A stretch of 64,000 nt of DNA, taken from assembly GCA_947650285.1 (NCBI GenBank), contig CANTFL010001287.1, positions 1 to 64,000 of the forward strand, given 5' to 3'. Below are positions 22,260 through 34,560 of the stretch, piece after piece. The DNA is from Hyaloperonospora brassicae (lineage: Eukaryota; Oomycota; Peronosporomycetes; Peronosporales; Peronosporaceae). The position numbers were made by a program, and so were the translations under genes. The notes beneath the pieces are model-generated. The model did not search any database. It was not told the DNA's origin and was given only the letters and a program-made list of their open reading frames with translations. Numbering within the stretch: the first letter of the stretch is position 1; each line of letters begins with the position of its first letter.

Positions 22260-22809
22260 GTTTTTTGAAAAACGTCCTCGAGAATATTGCAGCTGGTGAC
22301 TTGACAAAGGCAATGATTGATACTGCTTCTGCAGATAAGTAAGAAGAGTTCGCGAAAAAACAGCTAAAGATCATGCTGATGATTGGTACGTCGATGCCTC
22401 CGGAAATTTTGTAACAGATACGCGATAAGGATACCGGATCAACAAGGGGAAAGCGCTTTGCAATCTGTACAAATGGAAGCAGAACGAAGCATTCGGGGCA
22501 TTTACAATTCGTTGCGTGGAGCATGAGCTTTGGAATACATAGCTACTACCTAAGGGAGATACGAATCTTTATATGTGCAAGATGTGAAGACTCATGGCGG
22601 AATTGATACACTTGAAATAACACGGCGGAAGATCATACTATGCTTGACATGCTGCTTGAGCGCTTAACGGATCAGATCGAATTTGAGCGTCTCATAAGTT
22701 CGAGCTATGATGGCGCAGACCCAAGTGTGTATACAGCGGCTCGAGCTCGTGAGCTAGTTCTTGCTGCGTCCGCCAGACAAAGAGAGATACGATGCAAAAA
22801 CAATGAATA
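22260..22809 (+). pseudogene. Copia gag remnant
   Basis: A broken frame with Gag-like text, best kept near 22640-22800 (MLLERLTDQIEFERL, then a stretch resembling the VYTAARARELVLAA region). At least five stops interrupt it. Function would be capsid formation; no intact product is possible. Confidence 0.7.
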
Positions 22810-23314
22810 GGAAAGAAAAGGTGGGTTCTACAGTAAAAATTATAGATTTGGTGTGGACCGAGGTTAAATCATCAAAACAGTGTTCGTGAACAGGAGATAT
22901 TCGAGCGTGTTAAACATGCGGAAGTGACAAAATTTTAAAGCTAGCTGTCCTTCGAAGACACATAATCTGGACAGAGATGGTACATTGTAGCAAAGGAAAA
23001 AGATGCAAGGAAACTTCACAATTTGGCAAAAAGGTCACGCAAATAGTGAAGAAGATACTAGAGATGTATCCACCATGCGATTACTTTTGATGAAGGTCGA
23101 GTTACTGAGTCGAGGTATATCGAATCAAGCAGTAGAAATTATCCCCGCATGAGAATCATGGTGTGGAGGTCCGTGAAGTTAATACTGATGCAGAAGACGC
23201 ATCAACAACCAGCCACCAGAATGAGGTGGATGAAAATTGAACACTGTAATAATTTGACACTGCGTCAAATTCACCCATAACCGGGAATAGAGCGAATTTC
23301 TGACGTTCTTAAAG

Positions 23315-24664
23315 GTGGACAAAAAGGTGCAAAGCATGCTCGGTGTGGAGCCAAATGTTGTATCGCGTATTAACGGTAGGGGGACCTTGGGATTGGTAAC
23401 AGAAGTGGCAGAAAAACATCGAAATTTGTTTTGGAAAAAGTCATATATACCTCAGGAGCTATATCCGGGTAACAATGCTCAGGCCTCGCTGTTTGCCAGG
23501 GCCTTTCATATTTATTTAATGAAACATCGCAATTCTTATCCATTATATTGGATGAAGGGGGGTGGCTGTAGGTAATATACAAAATGCTACTTAAGAGTTC
23601 CAAGCGGCATTTTCTTCTCAGAGACATGGTCAGTTGCCACAAGGTAAAGCACTGTTCAACTACACGTAGCTGTCGGAGTAGGATCATTATATATTTACCT
23701 TGAGAGACTTTGCCATTCGTGTCCACGTTATAATGATATTATGGTGGACATATGACTGGTACGAGGCATGATGCTAGCAAAACGAGAGCACCGCACGTGC
23801 GACGCATGCCATCTAGGTAAGCAAAAGCAACAAATAAATCGGAAGCAGCTTGGTAGAGTGTTAAATTACCCAAAATCAAGTGGTATATGCGGATTTGCTA
23901 ATACCAGGACAGTCAATTGCGAATAAAATTGTGGAAGTGCTAATTATTATGGATAATGACTCGAGATTTATTGATATAAAATTACTCAAAAGTAAAAAAG
24001 TAAGAAGGTATATTAGCATATGCGATAATTATTCTATGGGAAGCACGACAAGCCGTCTACATATTAGCAATTGGTTATACAATATGAGGCAAGTACTAAG
24101 AGACAAATATGGCGAGTTTTGCAACGATGCGATAGAGGCCTAATTTTGATCGAAATAAATTGTGCATGTTAAAGTTGGACTTAAAAACTCACAGATGAAC
24201 CTGTGTAAGAGGACTCATCAGGTGATCGAAGGTATGAAGATCTAAACAATACTCCTGCAGGATTTTCCCGAAGCCTATAGACTGAGGCTATGAGTAATGC
24301 AGTGTACGTTAAGAACCGAGTTTAAAACTACAGCACGTTGGGAAATCCGTACGAGATAATGTTTGGAGTAAATCCTGACATGCAACATACCAGAAAGTTA
24401 GGAGCACTTGCATACGCGCATATATAAGTATCACCAGGACGCAATAAAGATGATGTGAATTTCAAGATTGGGTTTATTTTTGGTTATGCAGAAGATGTGG
24501 TAGGCTGCAAGGTATATTTTTCCGGTGAATACACTGTGAAATTTGTATCGAATATACGTGTTGCCGAGACTTTAGTTTACCGCGATCGACATGATGTGGA
24601 AGTAGAAAAGGATGATCTTTCTTCGCTACACTTTGATCATGATGATGAACAACACACGTTATAA
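23315..24664 (+). pseudogene. Copia protease/integrase remnant
   Basis: Near 23795-23820 the translation CDACHLGKQKQ resembles the end of the pre-integrase zinc region. From 23880 a core-like stretch gives VYADLLIPGQ, then IIMDNDSRFIDIKLLKSKK, as in the integrase catalytic fold. At 24350-24660 the integrase C-terminal block survives (EIMFGVNPD, LGALAYAHI, IGFIFGYAEDVVGCKVYF, YRDRHDVEVE). Frames change several times. Confidence 0.8.
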
Positions 24665-25426
24665 ATCGATGCTATGTTAAGCCTGTTTATCAACTATGAA
24701 GCGGATTGTGACATCGAGGATTTCACTTGGGCTACTACTATAGACCTGGACGATGAATGTAACCGAGGCGTGAAAGAAGGGCGTTCGGATCGTGATAAAA
24801 ATGACGGGCCCAGAATAATCAATGTCTTTAAAGACATTAAACGGTACACTGTTGGTACATGCGGGTCGACCGTAGCCGAGTATGACGCAGACAAATCGGG
24901 CCTGGATAAACATTATGACCAAGGTTTGTTGTATATTTACGTAGCTTGCAAAGAAGGCGACGAAAATTAAGGAAGTCCTGATTTTTCATTTTGTAAAGTA
25001 TCAGGTCCTGATTCAGATCCTGATGATGAAGTGACACATGACCGACAACCTGTAACAATAAAAAAGTTACGTATTTGTCTATTATAGACACTATCTGAAG
25101 CAAATCGTGTCGAGCAAGAGTTACACAAAGACGATGCCAAATGGACGCAAACTGAACTTTGAACACTATGTGAGCGCAGGAAGCCAAAATATTTTGATGA
25201 TTACGTGATGGAAATGGCCCTGCCGTCATCACAAGTTTCGTAATAAAGCGAAAAGACTATTTGTGCGAGCGATAATACTCTAAGCAGAAGTCATTCTGAA
25301 ATGTCGAACTCAAGATGAAAATAATAATTTTAGCAGCAGAGTAAATGAAAATGCATGCGATAAGTTCAAGGGTGTGATTGCAGAAATTGAGGGTACAAAT
25401 TCCCGAAAACGGCGGTCTTAATAAAT

Positions 25427-26299
25427 ACCATGTGGGTGTATGCTGTAAAGACCGATCAACAAGGCTACGTGATCAAATTTAAAGCACGAACAAAGATCCT
25501 AGGGATCCATCAGCGACCAGAAATCGATTTTCACGAAGCATTTGCTCTCGTGGTTATGATTTTTTCGTTTCAGCTACTGATTACCCTAGCAGGCAAGCTT
25601 AGTCTTGATATCTATGGCGGGGACATAAACACGGCGGATGGTAATGCCTCACTCATTATCAAGCAATAACTACGATCGATAAGTGGATATCCGGGCAAGG
25701 CAAATGAAAATGGGTAAATCGTTCGAAAGGCATTATATGGGCTTCGTCAATCAGGCCACGAGTGGAACTTGAAGTTTAATAAGTGGTTCCTAGACCATGT
25801 CGATGAGTGGTCACGAACCCATACATGTCTGTATTATTGGATTCGTGGAAACACGATCGTATATGTCCTTGTCTACGTTGATGAAACATTGGTCTCGACC
25901 AAAAATACAGACCACGAGATGAGCCTACTGGATGACTTAAATGACTATTATGAAATTAAAGATCAAGGATCACTAACCCAGTATCTTAGTATCGAAGCGA
26001 AACAGACAGAGACACAGATCACCCACACGATATATCAAGAACAGTGTGCAAAGAATATTCTACGGAAGTTTTCGTACGATAAGCCACGTGCTGAGGCCAA
26101 CCCTATGGAGGTTAATATGCGACCGGAGGGTGACGATACGAACAACAAACAAACAGGAAATACTTATTTTACCTATCGTGAAGCCATCGGGATACTAATG
26201 TATCTGGAGACTAGTACCAGGCCTGATGTAGCATTTGTAGTGGGCCAACTGAGTCGATTCGTTGCCCATCTACACAACAAGCATGTCGGAACGTTGTAA
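25427..26299 (+). pseudogene. Copia reverse transcriptase remnant
   Basis: An N-terminal piece at 25430-25669 resembles the RT fingers (KARTKILGIHQRPEIDFHEAF, then LDIYGGDINTA). A second piece at 25769-26299 holds VLVYVDETLVS, the copia YVDD motif with the second D replaced by E, then PDVAFVVGQLSRF. The catalytic change and the stop between the pieces make it inactive. Confidence 0.88.
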
Positions 26300-26870
26300 A
26301 TATTTACAGTATGTGGCAGGTGCATTGCGCAATGGAATCACGTACGCCATACAGAAATACGACATGATGAACAACAACACAATACACATTGTAATCGAGG
26401 GATATTGCAATAGCTACTGGGCTAATGATTCGAGCAACGCAAGGGCACTACAGCTTATGTGTTAGCATTGGTAGAAGGTGCTGTCGCACGGATGTCCCGA
26501 TGACAACTGATTACCGCGATATCAGCAGCAAAGGCTGAGTACGTAGCTGCCTGTGAAGCAAGGATGGAAGCGATGGCCGAGTACAGCATCCGACAATATG
26601 ACTACCACTACAGTGCCAGATTAAATTACGCATTGGTATCGACAACCAAGCAGCTTACATCATAGCGACATCTCCGACATACAGTCGCCGGACACGTCAA
26701 ATTGAATTACGGTGGCACTACGCGAGGGTCAAGTTAAAAAAAGGTTTTATTGATCTACACAAGGTCAAAGGCGAAAAAACTCAGCTGATACATTTATTAA
26801 GCCTCTCGACGAAAATCGTCTTCGCAAGTTTATGCACTTGACTGGTGTGAATTACCAGATGTAATCGAAG
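26262..26870 (+). pseudogene. Copia RNase H remnant
   Basis: From 26280 the text matches the region after the copia RT (CKYLQYVAGALRNGITYAI; GYCNSYWANDSSNARA), with further fragments (AEYVAACEA) to about 26600, all in shifted frames. Confidence 0.75.
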
Positions 26871-26872
26871 AG

Positions 26873-26890
26873 TGCTCTTCGAGGAGGGCG
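26873..26890 (+). promoter_or_regulatory. Copia polypurine tract region
   Basis: A purine-rich run ending GAGGAGGGCG lies directly before the 3' LTR, where plus-strand priming occurs in this family. Confidence 0.6.
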
Positions 26891-27128
26891 TGTTGGAAAT
26901 TAAGTGTGATTAAAGGGGGACATGGACATATCAAGTCGTTGCATAGGAAAAGGAAAGGTCGCTATGTGGGAACGTAGAACACCGTTAGGACTGGTCAGGA
27001 CACTATTTAGGAACAAGGAACACCGTTAGGATAGGAAAGAATGCCAGTCGGTACGACCACAATATATCGAGCCTTCATTTTACCTTCTAGTACGCAAGTA
27101 TCCATGTAAACTAACACATAATCGAACA
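26891..27128 (+). repeat. Copia 3' LTR
   Basis: 238 bp, starts TGTTGGAAATT and ends ATCGAACA, followed by the GACAC target duplication. Confidence 0.94.
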
Positions 27129-27133
27129 GACAC

Positions 27134-28078
27134 AGGTAACCATTTTTGTCAAAGCAAGGAACGCCGAGCATAATTGTTAATCTCTAAGCGAATTTACAGG
27201 CGTCTCTTGAAGCAGTATATGCTATCGCGCTGCGCGAGGAATTATGCGTGATGGCATTGCAAATAGAATCCTCGTCGAGAATTTAAAAACATCTTGAGCC
27301 CAAAATTATGGAAATGGACGCGGTCGACAGCGCCTGTATGCCTCGGCAAGGACAAAATATAAAACGAGTATTTCCAAACAGAAGCATGTAATATATTTCT
27401 AATGTAGCAAATTTGGGCATCGTGTGAATTTTTGCCGTGCGCTTTATCCATTTCTTATGCCCCAAAATGTGAATTGTATATTTACTTCGCGGGTTAGTAA
27501 AAACGGCGGCATCCAGTAGGCGCGGGGCGTCCTAGGGGGTAGAAACGGAAGGTCGTGTCAACAATGTCTACATGACTTCCAAGCCCATCTCTAAAGCATG
27601 CAAAATTTTCAATGCCACCACGTCCGGATACGACAAAATAAACGTGGATCGTGCTAAGCGTAGGCGTCGATAATGCTTCACATCGGATTCAAGCGTTGCT
27701 AAATTTTGGTGCGACGAAAAACTTCGTTTGCGCCGATAGTCTACCGATACCAAAACACGTTTGAGTGTCCCCGAGATTTTTAGAAGACTATCGTCAAGTA
27801 TGCGGACGGAAAATTCCTAGCCTACTGACAACGGTCGGTGGTGTAACTATAATAAATTGACAAGTCCTCAATATACGATAATTTTTAGTAAGTCAACTAC
27901 GGTCGGTGATGCCCCCTACCATTAGATAAGTATTTGAGCTGCGATTTGTTCGAAATCATTATCAGCGGTCGGTGGTATTCCCATACCATTTAAACGGAAT
28001 CTCAAGCTGATACGAGTTTTAGGTCATCGATATCATATTATATTTATATTTTAAGAATGCCATGGCTTGCACGGCATC
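27134..28078. other. Spacer between copia and gypsy elements
   Basis: No gene recognised. The only structure is a set of three degenerate repeats near its right end. Confidence 0.6.
27832..28032 (+). repeat. Three imperfect ~67-bp tandem repeats
   Basis: CGGTCGGTG recurs at 27832, 27900 and 27966 (spacing 68 and 66 bp). The following sequence is partly alike, with a shared CTACCATT/ATACCATT in copies two and three. Confidence 0.6.
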
Positions 28079-28468
28079 TGTAACGGGGCAGCCCGTTACA
28101 TGGAATTGTCACTTTAAGGAAAGTGACAATGAAGAATATGAAGTTGAATATTCGTTGAACAATATCACCGAAGTGGTGATATTGAAAGGTCGACCAAAGA
28201 GTCTGTTCATTGGTTGATATCATGATGATATCAACCCACCAATCGCCGCAAGACGCGCGCAATGAGTGGTGACGAGACGTCACCATACACTCAGTTATAC
28301 TAGCATAATTAAGTTAAGTCAAACAGAGAGACAGTAGTTAAAAGACTTAATTATATTAATTTAACAGTTCTGCTTTTACCTTACCAACGCTTCCTCGCTT
28401 GCCTTGCGTACGTCTGTCGGGGCACGATACCCTTGCGTTAAGTTCACATAAGGGTGTGCCCCGTTACA
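28079..28468 (+). repeat. Gypsy 5' LTR with serial hairpins
   Basis: 390 bp, TGTAACGGGG to CCCCGTTACA. Inverted repeats follow one another: 28079-28087/28092-28100 (9 bp), 28105-28115/28120-28130 (11 bp), 28134-28139/28148-28153 (6), 28160-28169/28175-28184 (10), 28212-28223/28225-28236 (12), 28268-28274/28278-28284 (7). Confidence 0.95.
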
Positions 28469-28470
28469 CC

Positions 28471-28488
28471 TGGTAGCACTTTGTAGTC
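28471..28488 (+). promoter_or_regulatory. Putative gypsy primer binding site
   Basis: TGGTAGCACTTTGTAG begins two bases after the LTR, as expected for the complement of a tRNA 3' end in CCA. I cannot name the tRNA; it is not the serine tRNA of the array. Confidence 0.45.
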
Positions 28489-28512
28489 CTTCCAAGGACC
28501 ACAACATCCAAC

Positions 28513-29667
28513 ATGAACATGTTGGATGATGAAGAGACCTTTCACGCCACGCGTAAAGGGTTTACCCATTTGAGTGACATCGAATGGGGTGCGGTAGAAC
28601 GAATGAGTTCTACCGTAGGCGAGTTCGCCATCAGCGCCATGTTGGAGTCTCTAGACAGAGACCAACAACATGCCGCTATCGCCAGGTTAATCCAAGGTGA
28701 ATTTGTCGCCGAAAGGGAGAAAGTAGCCTTGCTTCACCAACAAGGCTCTCAACAGGCCGAGCAGTTGAGAGAGCTCGGTGCTTAACAGACAGAGCTGTTG
28801 AGACAGCAGCAATTCCATGCTGCTGTGGGCGGGACGGCACATGCGCGTCGTCCCGAGGTCATGAAAGTTGACATCTCCAAGTACAGTGGAGTCCCGGAAG
28901 ACTCCCTGTTACTGTGGTTTGTCGAACTCGACAGAGCCTTAAGGGCTCGTCGCGTCGAAGATGAGCAAATGAAACTCACATTTGATCAGACCCACTTGTC
29001 AGGGCGTGCTTAAACTTGGTCCCTGGGACTGGAGAGTAGCGACCCAAATGTGTTTAGGTCGCTAGATGAATTCAAGTCCCGGGTCAGACAAACGTTTGAG
29101 CCGCCACGGGCTGAGTTCAGGGCTCGTTCAGAGCTCCTGAAACTCAAGCAGGGTAAGCGTGATGTGCACGCTTACGCACAACATATACGACTCCTTGCGA
29201 GTAGTATAACTGCTAACCCAGTCCATGAACACACGTTGATTACGATGTTCATGCAAGGGATCGCGGAAGGGCCCGTCAGGAGCCACCTGTTCCGCCTTGA
29301 GCTGTATACGCTTGAAGAAGCGATATCAGCCGCGGAACAGGAAGACTTTAGCATGAGACAAACTCATGCTAGCTCAAACTCTTATCGTCCACCAAGACGA
29401 CAAGATATCGGAGGTCCAGAACTAATGGACCTCTGCTAAGTTGAGAGCGAGAGACCTCGCTCTTCGAACAACAAGCGATTGAAGAGGTGCAATCGCTGTC
29501 AGAAGTTAGGGCACTACGCCAATGAGTGTAGTGCTCCACGCCCAGTACCAAAAAGTACTGAGCAAAATGGACGACCATTTGCCAGAAAGGACAATGGGCG
29601 TGGGTCCAGCGCTGTTGCTAAGCCACAACAGCGAGACGGACCATCAAAAAATGGTCGGGGTCAGTAG
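28513..29667 (+). pseudogene. gag: Gypsy gag
   Basis: Starts at ATG 28513, inside an 11-bp hairpin. The frame continues through stops at 28783, 29011 and 29437 to TAG at 29665. The middle part (YSGVPEDSLLLWFVELDRAL; DVHAYAQHIRLLA; HTLITMFMQGI) is the retrotransposon Gag capsid fold. Near 29485 CNRCQKLGHYANEC is a zinc knuckle with exact C-x2-C-x4-H-x4-C spacing. The product would be capsid and nucleic-acid-binding protein. The stop at 29665 may be the normal gag end in this family; the other three look like damage. Confidence 0.88.
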
Positions 29668-30395
29668 GGGCGGAGCGACCTACTGATCCAGCAACCTCAA
29701 GAGAATATGAAAATCTCTTGACGAAAATTGCTCCAGATACACAATCATTGTGTCTCTCTGCACCTACTGATGATGTTTCGCTCATCAACTTGAAGTTGGA
29801 AGCGACAAATGATTTGTCGCTTCGTGCCCTAGTAGACTGTGGGGCGTCGAAAAACTTTGTTCGTCGCCAGTCACTAGATGGTCGTAGGCTCAAGTTCGTT
29901 GAGCGCGACATTTCCCTCACAAGGATGACGGTGAGCCTTGCAACAGGCGCATCGATTACCGTTGAGAAACGTGTAGTAGGAGTCCACTACACGTTAGAGG
30001 GCGAATAGTACGATGATGAATTCAGCGTACTGGATCTGGATGACAAATTTGATGTCATCCTGGGATTACCTTGGCTCAGAAAGTACGAGCCAAGGGTGAG
30101 CTGGCAGCATCGATCCGTGAAGATGCCTGCCACTTGTTCATCAGATGGCCATCCGATGAACATCTTGGAGCGTCCACAAGCGTGTGGATGTTCTGCGAGT
30201 GAGTGCGATGGCCTCACTTGGGGTACGGTCGCTAGCACGACTGCACAAGATCACAGTGTAGTTGATCACTACACTGTAAAGCAAGCTCCCGGCGGCTGTA
30301 CAGGAGTACAGGATGCGCTGAAGGTCCACCACTCGAAAAAGTCGAGTGGACCGGGACATGAATGCATGCCTAGCGGGCATCATCTTAGACAATAG
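29667..30395 (+). pseudogene. Gypsy aspartic protease
   Basis: This piece lies in the -1 frame relative to gag. LRALVDCGASKNFVRR near 29820 is a retropepsin-type active site with DCG in place of D-S/T-G. VLDLDDKFDVILGLPWL near 30030-30075 is the C-terminal flap region (ILGLPWL). A TAG at 30006 splits the domain and another ends it at 30393. One frame change each side suggests a small deletion near 29670 and a compensating insertion near 30350-30390; a programmed shift is the alternative. Confidence 0.82.
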
Positions 30396-30399
30396 AAAC

Positions 30400-32004
30400 C
30401 TGTTGAAATTCAAAGGGCAACATGGAAATCCTAGGTCGACTGGAGAGTCGACCGTAGAGGATCGGTGTCTGACTGTGGTTGCACAGCAACAGTCAGAAGA
30501 CGTCGAGAAAATAAGTCCCCACGTACTTGAGGTAGGAATTCCTCAAGAGTCACTTGCTGAAGGATCAGGCCCTCAGCAACCTGTGGAAGCAATTTCCCAG
30601 GAAGAAACCTAGACGTTGAACGTCTTGGTCAATGACGGATCAAGCGTAGGCGCTTATACGCTTGATCTGATTGTGCCTCCGAAGTTAACTTCGGAGATAA
30701 CTCAGTTGCCAACGCTAGAACCGAAACGTTTCTTGCGTGATCTGCGTAGTGGCAAAGTCAAGAAGATCTGCATACTGGTCACAGAGGATGAGTATGTGGC
30801 CGATATTCGGTCGGCGACAGTATTTGCTGAGAACGAACGGGTTCTCAGCAGCTCATCGATGAACGAAAGTGTCCTCGATGAGAAGACTCGGATTGAGCGA
30901 TACACGTCTCAATCCTGGGAGTCACTTCAGGCAAATCCTTTGTATAAGGATTTGATCGAATTCAAGGATGTGTTCCCTGAATCCGTACCTTGCGAGCGGC
31001 CTAAGGACAAAGGCACTCGACATGAGATCGAGCTCAAACCAGGCTCGAAGTACTGTGTCATGAAGCAGTGTCCCCTGCCTCGTGAGCAAGTACTAGCGAT
31101 CGACAAGTTCTTTGACGATCGCTTAGCAGCAGGCCATGTGAGGGAATCAGATTCTCCTCACATCTCTCCGACCTTCTGTGTGCGAAAGACCACAGGAGGG
31201 TGGCGGATAGTGCACACATTCAACAAATTGAATGCTGCGACGGTACCGGCTCAGACGCCGATACCGAGGAAGGACGTAATCATAGATGGTATGTCAAAGA
31301 GTACCATCTTTTCGTCCATGGATCTGATGGATGGATTCTATCAGATCCTCATGCGTGAACGGGACATCCCGTTCACGGCAGTGAGTACCCCCAGCGGGAT
31401 GCTGTAGGAGTGGCTACTTATGGCACAGAAGCTGAGCAATGCCCCTGCAACATTCAACAGATGTGTCACAAATCTGTTAAGACCGGTGCGAGACTTCGCA
31501 CCGAGTTACTTCGACGATGTGTTCGTCCATAATCGGGCTATGGACGAAAAGACGGACGTTTAAGTTCACAGAACTCACGTTCGTCAGGTTCTTCAACTTA
31601 TGCGCAAGTATAAGTTGTACGCCAACCTCAAGAAGAGTATATTAGCGGCTAGCGAAATACCACTTCTTGGGTGCAGCGTGGGTAAACACGGCGTGCGACC
31701 TGATCCCGAAAAGATCAAGGTGATCACCGACTGGCCAGTGCCAGTCGATGTTAAGGGACTAAGGAAGTTCCTTGGTCTAGTGGCGTACTTGCACAAGTAC
31801 TCGCGCAACTACCCCGAGATGACTGTTCATCTTTCTTGCTTGCTCAAGAAAAATGTCAAGTGGTCATGGAACGCTGAGTGCCAGCGTTTCTTTAAGGGTA
31901 TCAAGCAAAGCTTGATGCAATCGCCGATATTGGCGATTGCAGATCAGGACAGACCATTTCATGCGGTCTGTGACGCCAGCGATTTTGCAATCGGCTGTGC
32001 GTAA
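30400..32004 (+). pseudogene. Gypsy reverse transcriptase
   Basis: Same frame as gag, with stops at 30610 (TAG), 31405 (TAG), 31561 (TAA) and 32002 (TAA). Visible motifs: FVGxxx-type entry near 31130-31220 (SPHISPTFCVRKTTGGWRIV), FSSMDLMDGFYQI with the first catalytic Asp near 31320, LSNAPATFNRCV, and YFDDVFVHN with the YxDD pair near 31510. The usual PFGL glycine before LSNAPATF is changed (MAQKLSNAPATF). Confidence 0.92.
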
Positions 32005-32340
32005 ATGCAGTTCGATGCAGATGACGCGGAGCGCGTCATCTGTTATCATTCGCGTCAGCTGCAAGCAGCTGAGCGGAATTACCTAGTGCATGTCAAGGAA
32101 CTCCTTGCCATGAAGTACGCACTGGCTAAGTTCCGGGTCTATCTCTTGGGAGATAGACCGTTCATCGTCTACTCGGACCATGCGTCATTACGCACGGCCG
32201 TAAACAGTCCACACCTCTCGCAACGAATGGCGAGGTGGCTGTCTTTCTTCGCGGAGTATAACTTCTCCGTGAAGTATAAACTAGGACGACTAAACATCGT
32301 CGCTGATGCGCTTTCGCGCCGGCCCGATTTTGAGCCGGAC
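31940..32340 (+). pseudogene. Gypsy RNase H
   Basis: Four acidic residues are in place: D in HAVCDASDFAIG, E in VHVKELLAMKYAL, D in FIVYSDHASLRT and D in IVADALSRRPD. TAA at 32002 follows FAIGCA, inside the domain. Confidence 0.9.
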
Positions 32341-33279
32341 GCACAATTTAACAGTGAGGATAAGCCCACTGCTGCGACACTGTCAGTCAGTGTCCCGTCG
32401 TCAATTTTACTTGACGACGTACGAAAGGCATACGCGGAAGATAAGGATCTTCTGCGATTGATGGATCATCTGGTGAATCCATCCAGTAAATCCATCAGGG
32501 ATTTACCAGCTTTGTACCGATCCTCATCGGATCTGTATAGTACACGCAACGGATTGCTGTACTATACAGCTGTTGCCGACGACACGCCTCGTGTCGTCGT
32601 CCCCGCTCATCATGATTTGCGTTTAAGCATCATGTATGAGTGTCACGATGCCCCAACAAGCGGCCATCGTGGTAGAGAAAAGACTTAACTCACGGTAAGT
32701 CGTGACTTTTACTGGCCACGCCAGTATCAGTTTGTACGCAAGTACATACGTGCTTGCGAGGTTTGTCAACGGGTGAACCCTAGTCCTTCATCCCGTGCGC
32801 CGTTGCAGCCTATGCCTGTTCCGACAGAGTGCTGGCAGTCCATTTCAATGGACTTCGTCTTCGGTTTTTCCGAAGATGCTCACAAGAATAATGGAATTCT
32901 TGTGTTTGTTGGCCGGTTCAGCAAGAAGGTACATCTTGCTGCTGTCCCTGAGTCGATCAAGGCTCAAGGTTGTGCTCGTGTCTTTCTTGACACGGTCTTT
33001 AGACTCCACGGGTTACCCCGTGAACTTGTATCCGACCGTGACCCTCGGTTCACGGTGGCGTTTTGGCAAACCGTGTTCCGTTCTCTTGGAACACGATTGA
33101 AGATGTCCACTTCTGACCATCCCGAAACAGATGGTCAGACGGAACGTGCGAACCGTGTCCTCGAAGAGATCCTTCGAGGATATGTCCACTCGTTTCCGAG
33201 TTGGAGCGAATTCCTACCCATGGTGGAATTCGCCATCAATAACCCGGTGCATGCTTCCTCCCAGCACACAATGTTTTAA
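32341..33279 (+). pseudogene. Gypsy integrase, zinc and catalytic domains
   Basis: The H-H-C-C zinc module spans about 32605-32770 (HHDLRLS, CHDAPTSGHRG, then CEVCQR), with TAA at 32686 inside it. The core has D in SMDFVFGF, D in LVSDRDPRF and E in TERANRVLEEIL, the full D-D-E triad. TAA at 33277 ends the run. DNA joining would be its role. Confidence 0.92.
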
Positions 33280-33729
33280 GTGAATAGCTTACGCCATCCA
33301 CGTGTGCCCGCCCTTTTAGAGTGTGACTCTTGGATAAAGGGGGAGGGACTTGCTCGAGCAAAAATTGTTTTTGCTCTTGCTCATCACGTGTCGACGCTAA
33401 CGCCGTCACGTATGATGCCGATGTCGATCATGTCGACATCGATGAAGGAGATCACCTCAAAAATAGCGGCGACGCAATTATTGTCTCGGATGATGATGAC
33501 GATGCTGGTATATTTAGCATCGTCAACGAATTTTCCAGCGAGGAAGAAGACAACCTCGCTGAAGAAGAGAACAACCTCTTAGCAGTGCGCACGAAGCGCA
33601 CTGAAAGACAAAACAAAGAGTCAGCAGAGAACTTCCTGCTCACTCGAGAGGCGGTAGTCCGTTTCGTTCAGGACTCCATCGCAAATGCGGTGTACCGTCA
33701 GAAACATGAAGCAGACAAGAATGGAAGAG

Positions 33730-34560
33730 CAAATGTTCTTTCATTTTAGGTTAACGACCTAGTACTACTGTCAACGGTAAACTTACCTGGACATGCAGTC
33801 ACTAGTGTCGGCAGTAGTAAACTACTGCCGAAGTACATTGGGCCATTTCGAGAGTTGCATCGTAAGGGCAATGCATAAACAATCGAATTACCACATAAGA
33901 TGCGCACGCATCCTTTGTTGTACGTGGGGAGGCTCTGGTTATACTATCAGTCCGAGCCTTCTTCTTTCGATGAAGATAGCCCCACGTTCAAGAACATCCA
34001 TCAAGTTCTTGCGTTCGCGCTCCAGACGATCCGTCTGGTCGCGTAGATATGATACCTCGGTATTCAACCGAGATATCTCCCCGCGAGCTGTCGCCAGCTC
34101 GCCGAATAGGGAGCGGACATCCGGCTCGACCTGAAGCTGCGCTGTGGCATAATCGGCGCGATCCCTCGCCCGATCAGACTCGTGATCCTTGCGGTTCTTC
34201 CGCACGGTATCAGTCAAATCGTAGCGCCGGTCGCGCTCGTGCTTCAAGTCATCACGCAATTCATCGATTGCGCGATCCATCTGGTAAGGGTCGAGATGGT
34301 GAACCGAATCATCTGGAGGAGGTCTTTCCTCCTCCACCACATCCTTTGGTGGATGCTCACGGTGATCAAAGCTTCCTAGTGGAGCGTATCTTGAATCACC
34401 GTGACGATTCAGGATCAAGGACGAGCTACCTCGTCCAGTGGCGGGGGTATCCACCCTCTTGGAACAGCTAAGAGCCCCGCTCTCAGCTGTTGATGGATGT
34501 TGAAGGTCTCGTCCGTCAGTATGACGAGACCCATCCGATGAGTCCTCGGGACCGTCGGTA
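33730..34560 (+). pseudogene. Gypsy integrase C-terminus with chromodomain
   Basis: Near 33820-33960 LLPKYIGPFRELHRKGNA and MRTHPLLYVGRLW match the integrase C-terminal domain. Near 34340-34545 DQSFLVERILNHRDDS, YLVQWRGYPPSWNS, then EPRSQLLMDVEGLV and QYDETHPMSPR form a chromodomain. TAA at 34469 replaces the tryptophan expected in WNSWEPR. Chromodomains of this element class bind chromatin and steer insertion. The stretch between the two parts reads poorly in sense but well in antisense. Confidence 0.85.

Larger units (their letters stand above)
21924..27128 (+). mobile_element. Degenerate Ty1/copia LTR retrotransposon
   Basis: Seen: two 238-bp LTRs (21924-22161 and 26891-27128), both starting TG and ending CA, flanked by the perfect 5-bp direct repeat GACAC at 21919-21923 and 27129-27133. 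Internal order is gag, protease/integrase, reverse transcriptase, RNase H, the copia order. All reading frames are broken by many stops and frame shifts. By eye the LTRs differ at roughly a tenth of positions, so the insertion is old. It cannot move by itself. Confidence 0.95.

Noticed and set aside
29618..29920. Minus-strand ORF overlapping the gypsy protease
   Set aside because: A shadow of the hairpin-rich sense coding sequence; palindromes make both strands read alike locally.
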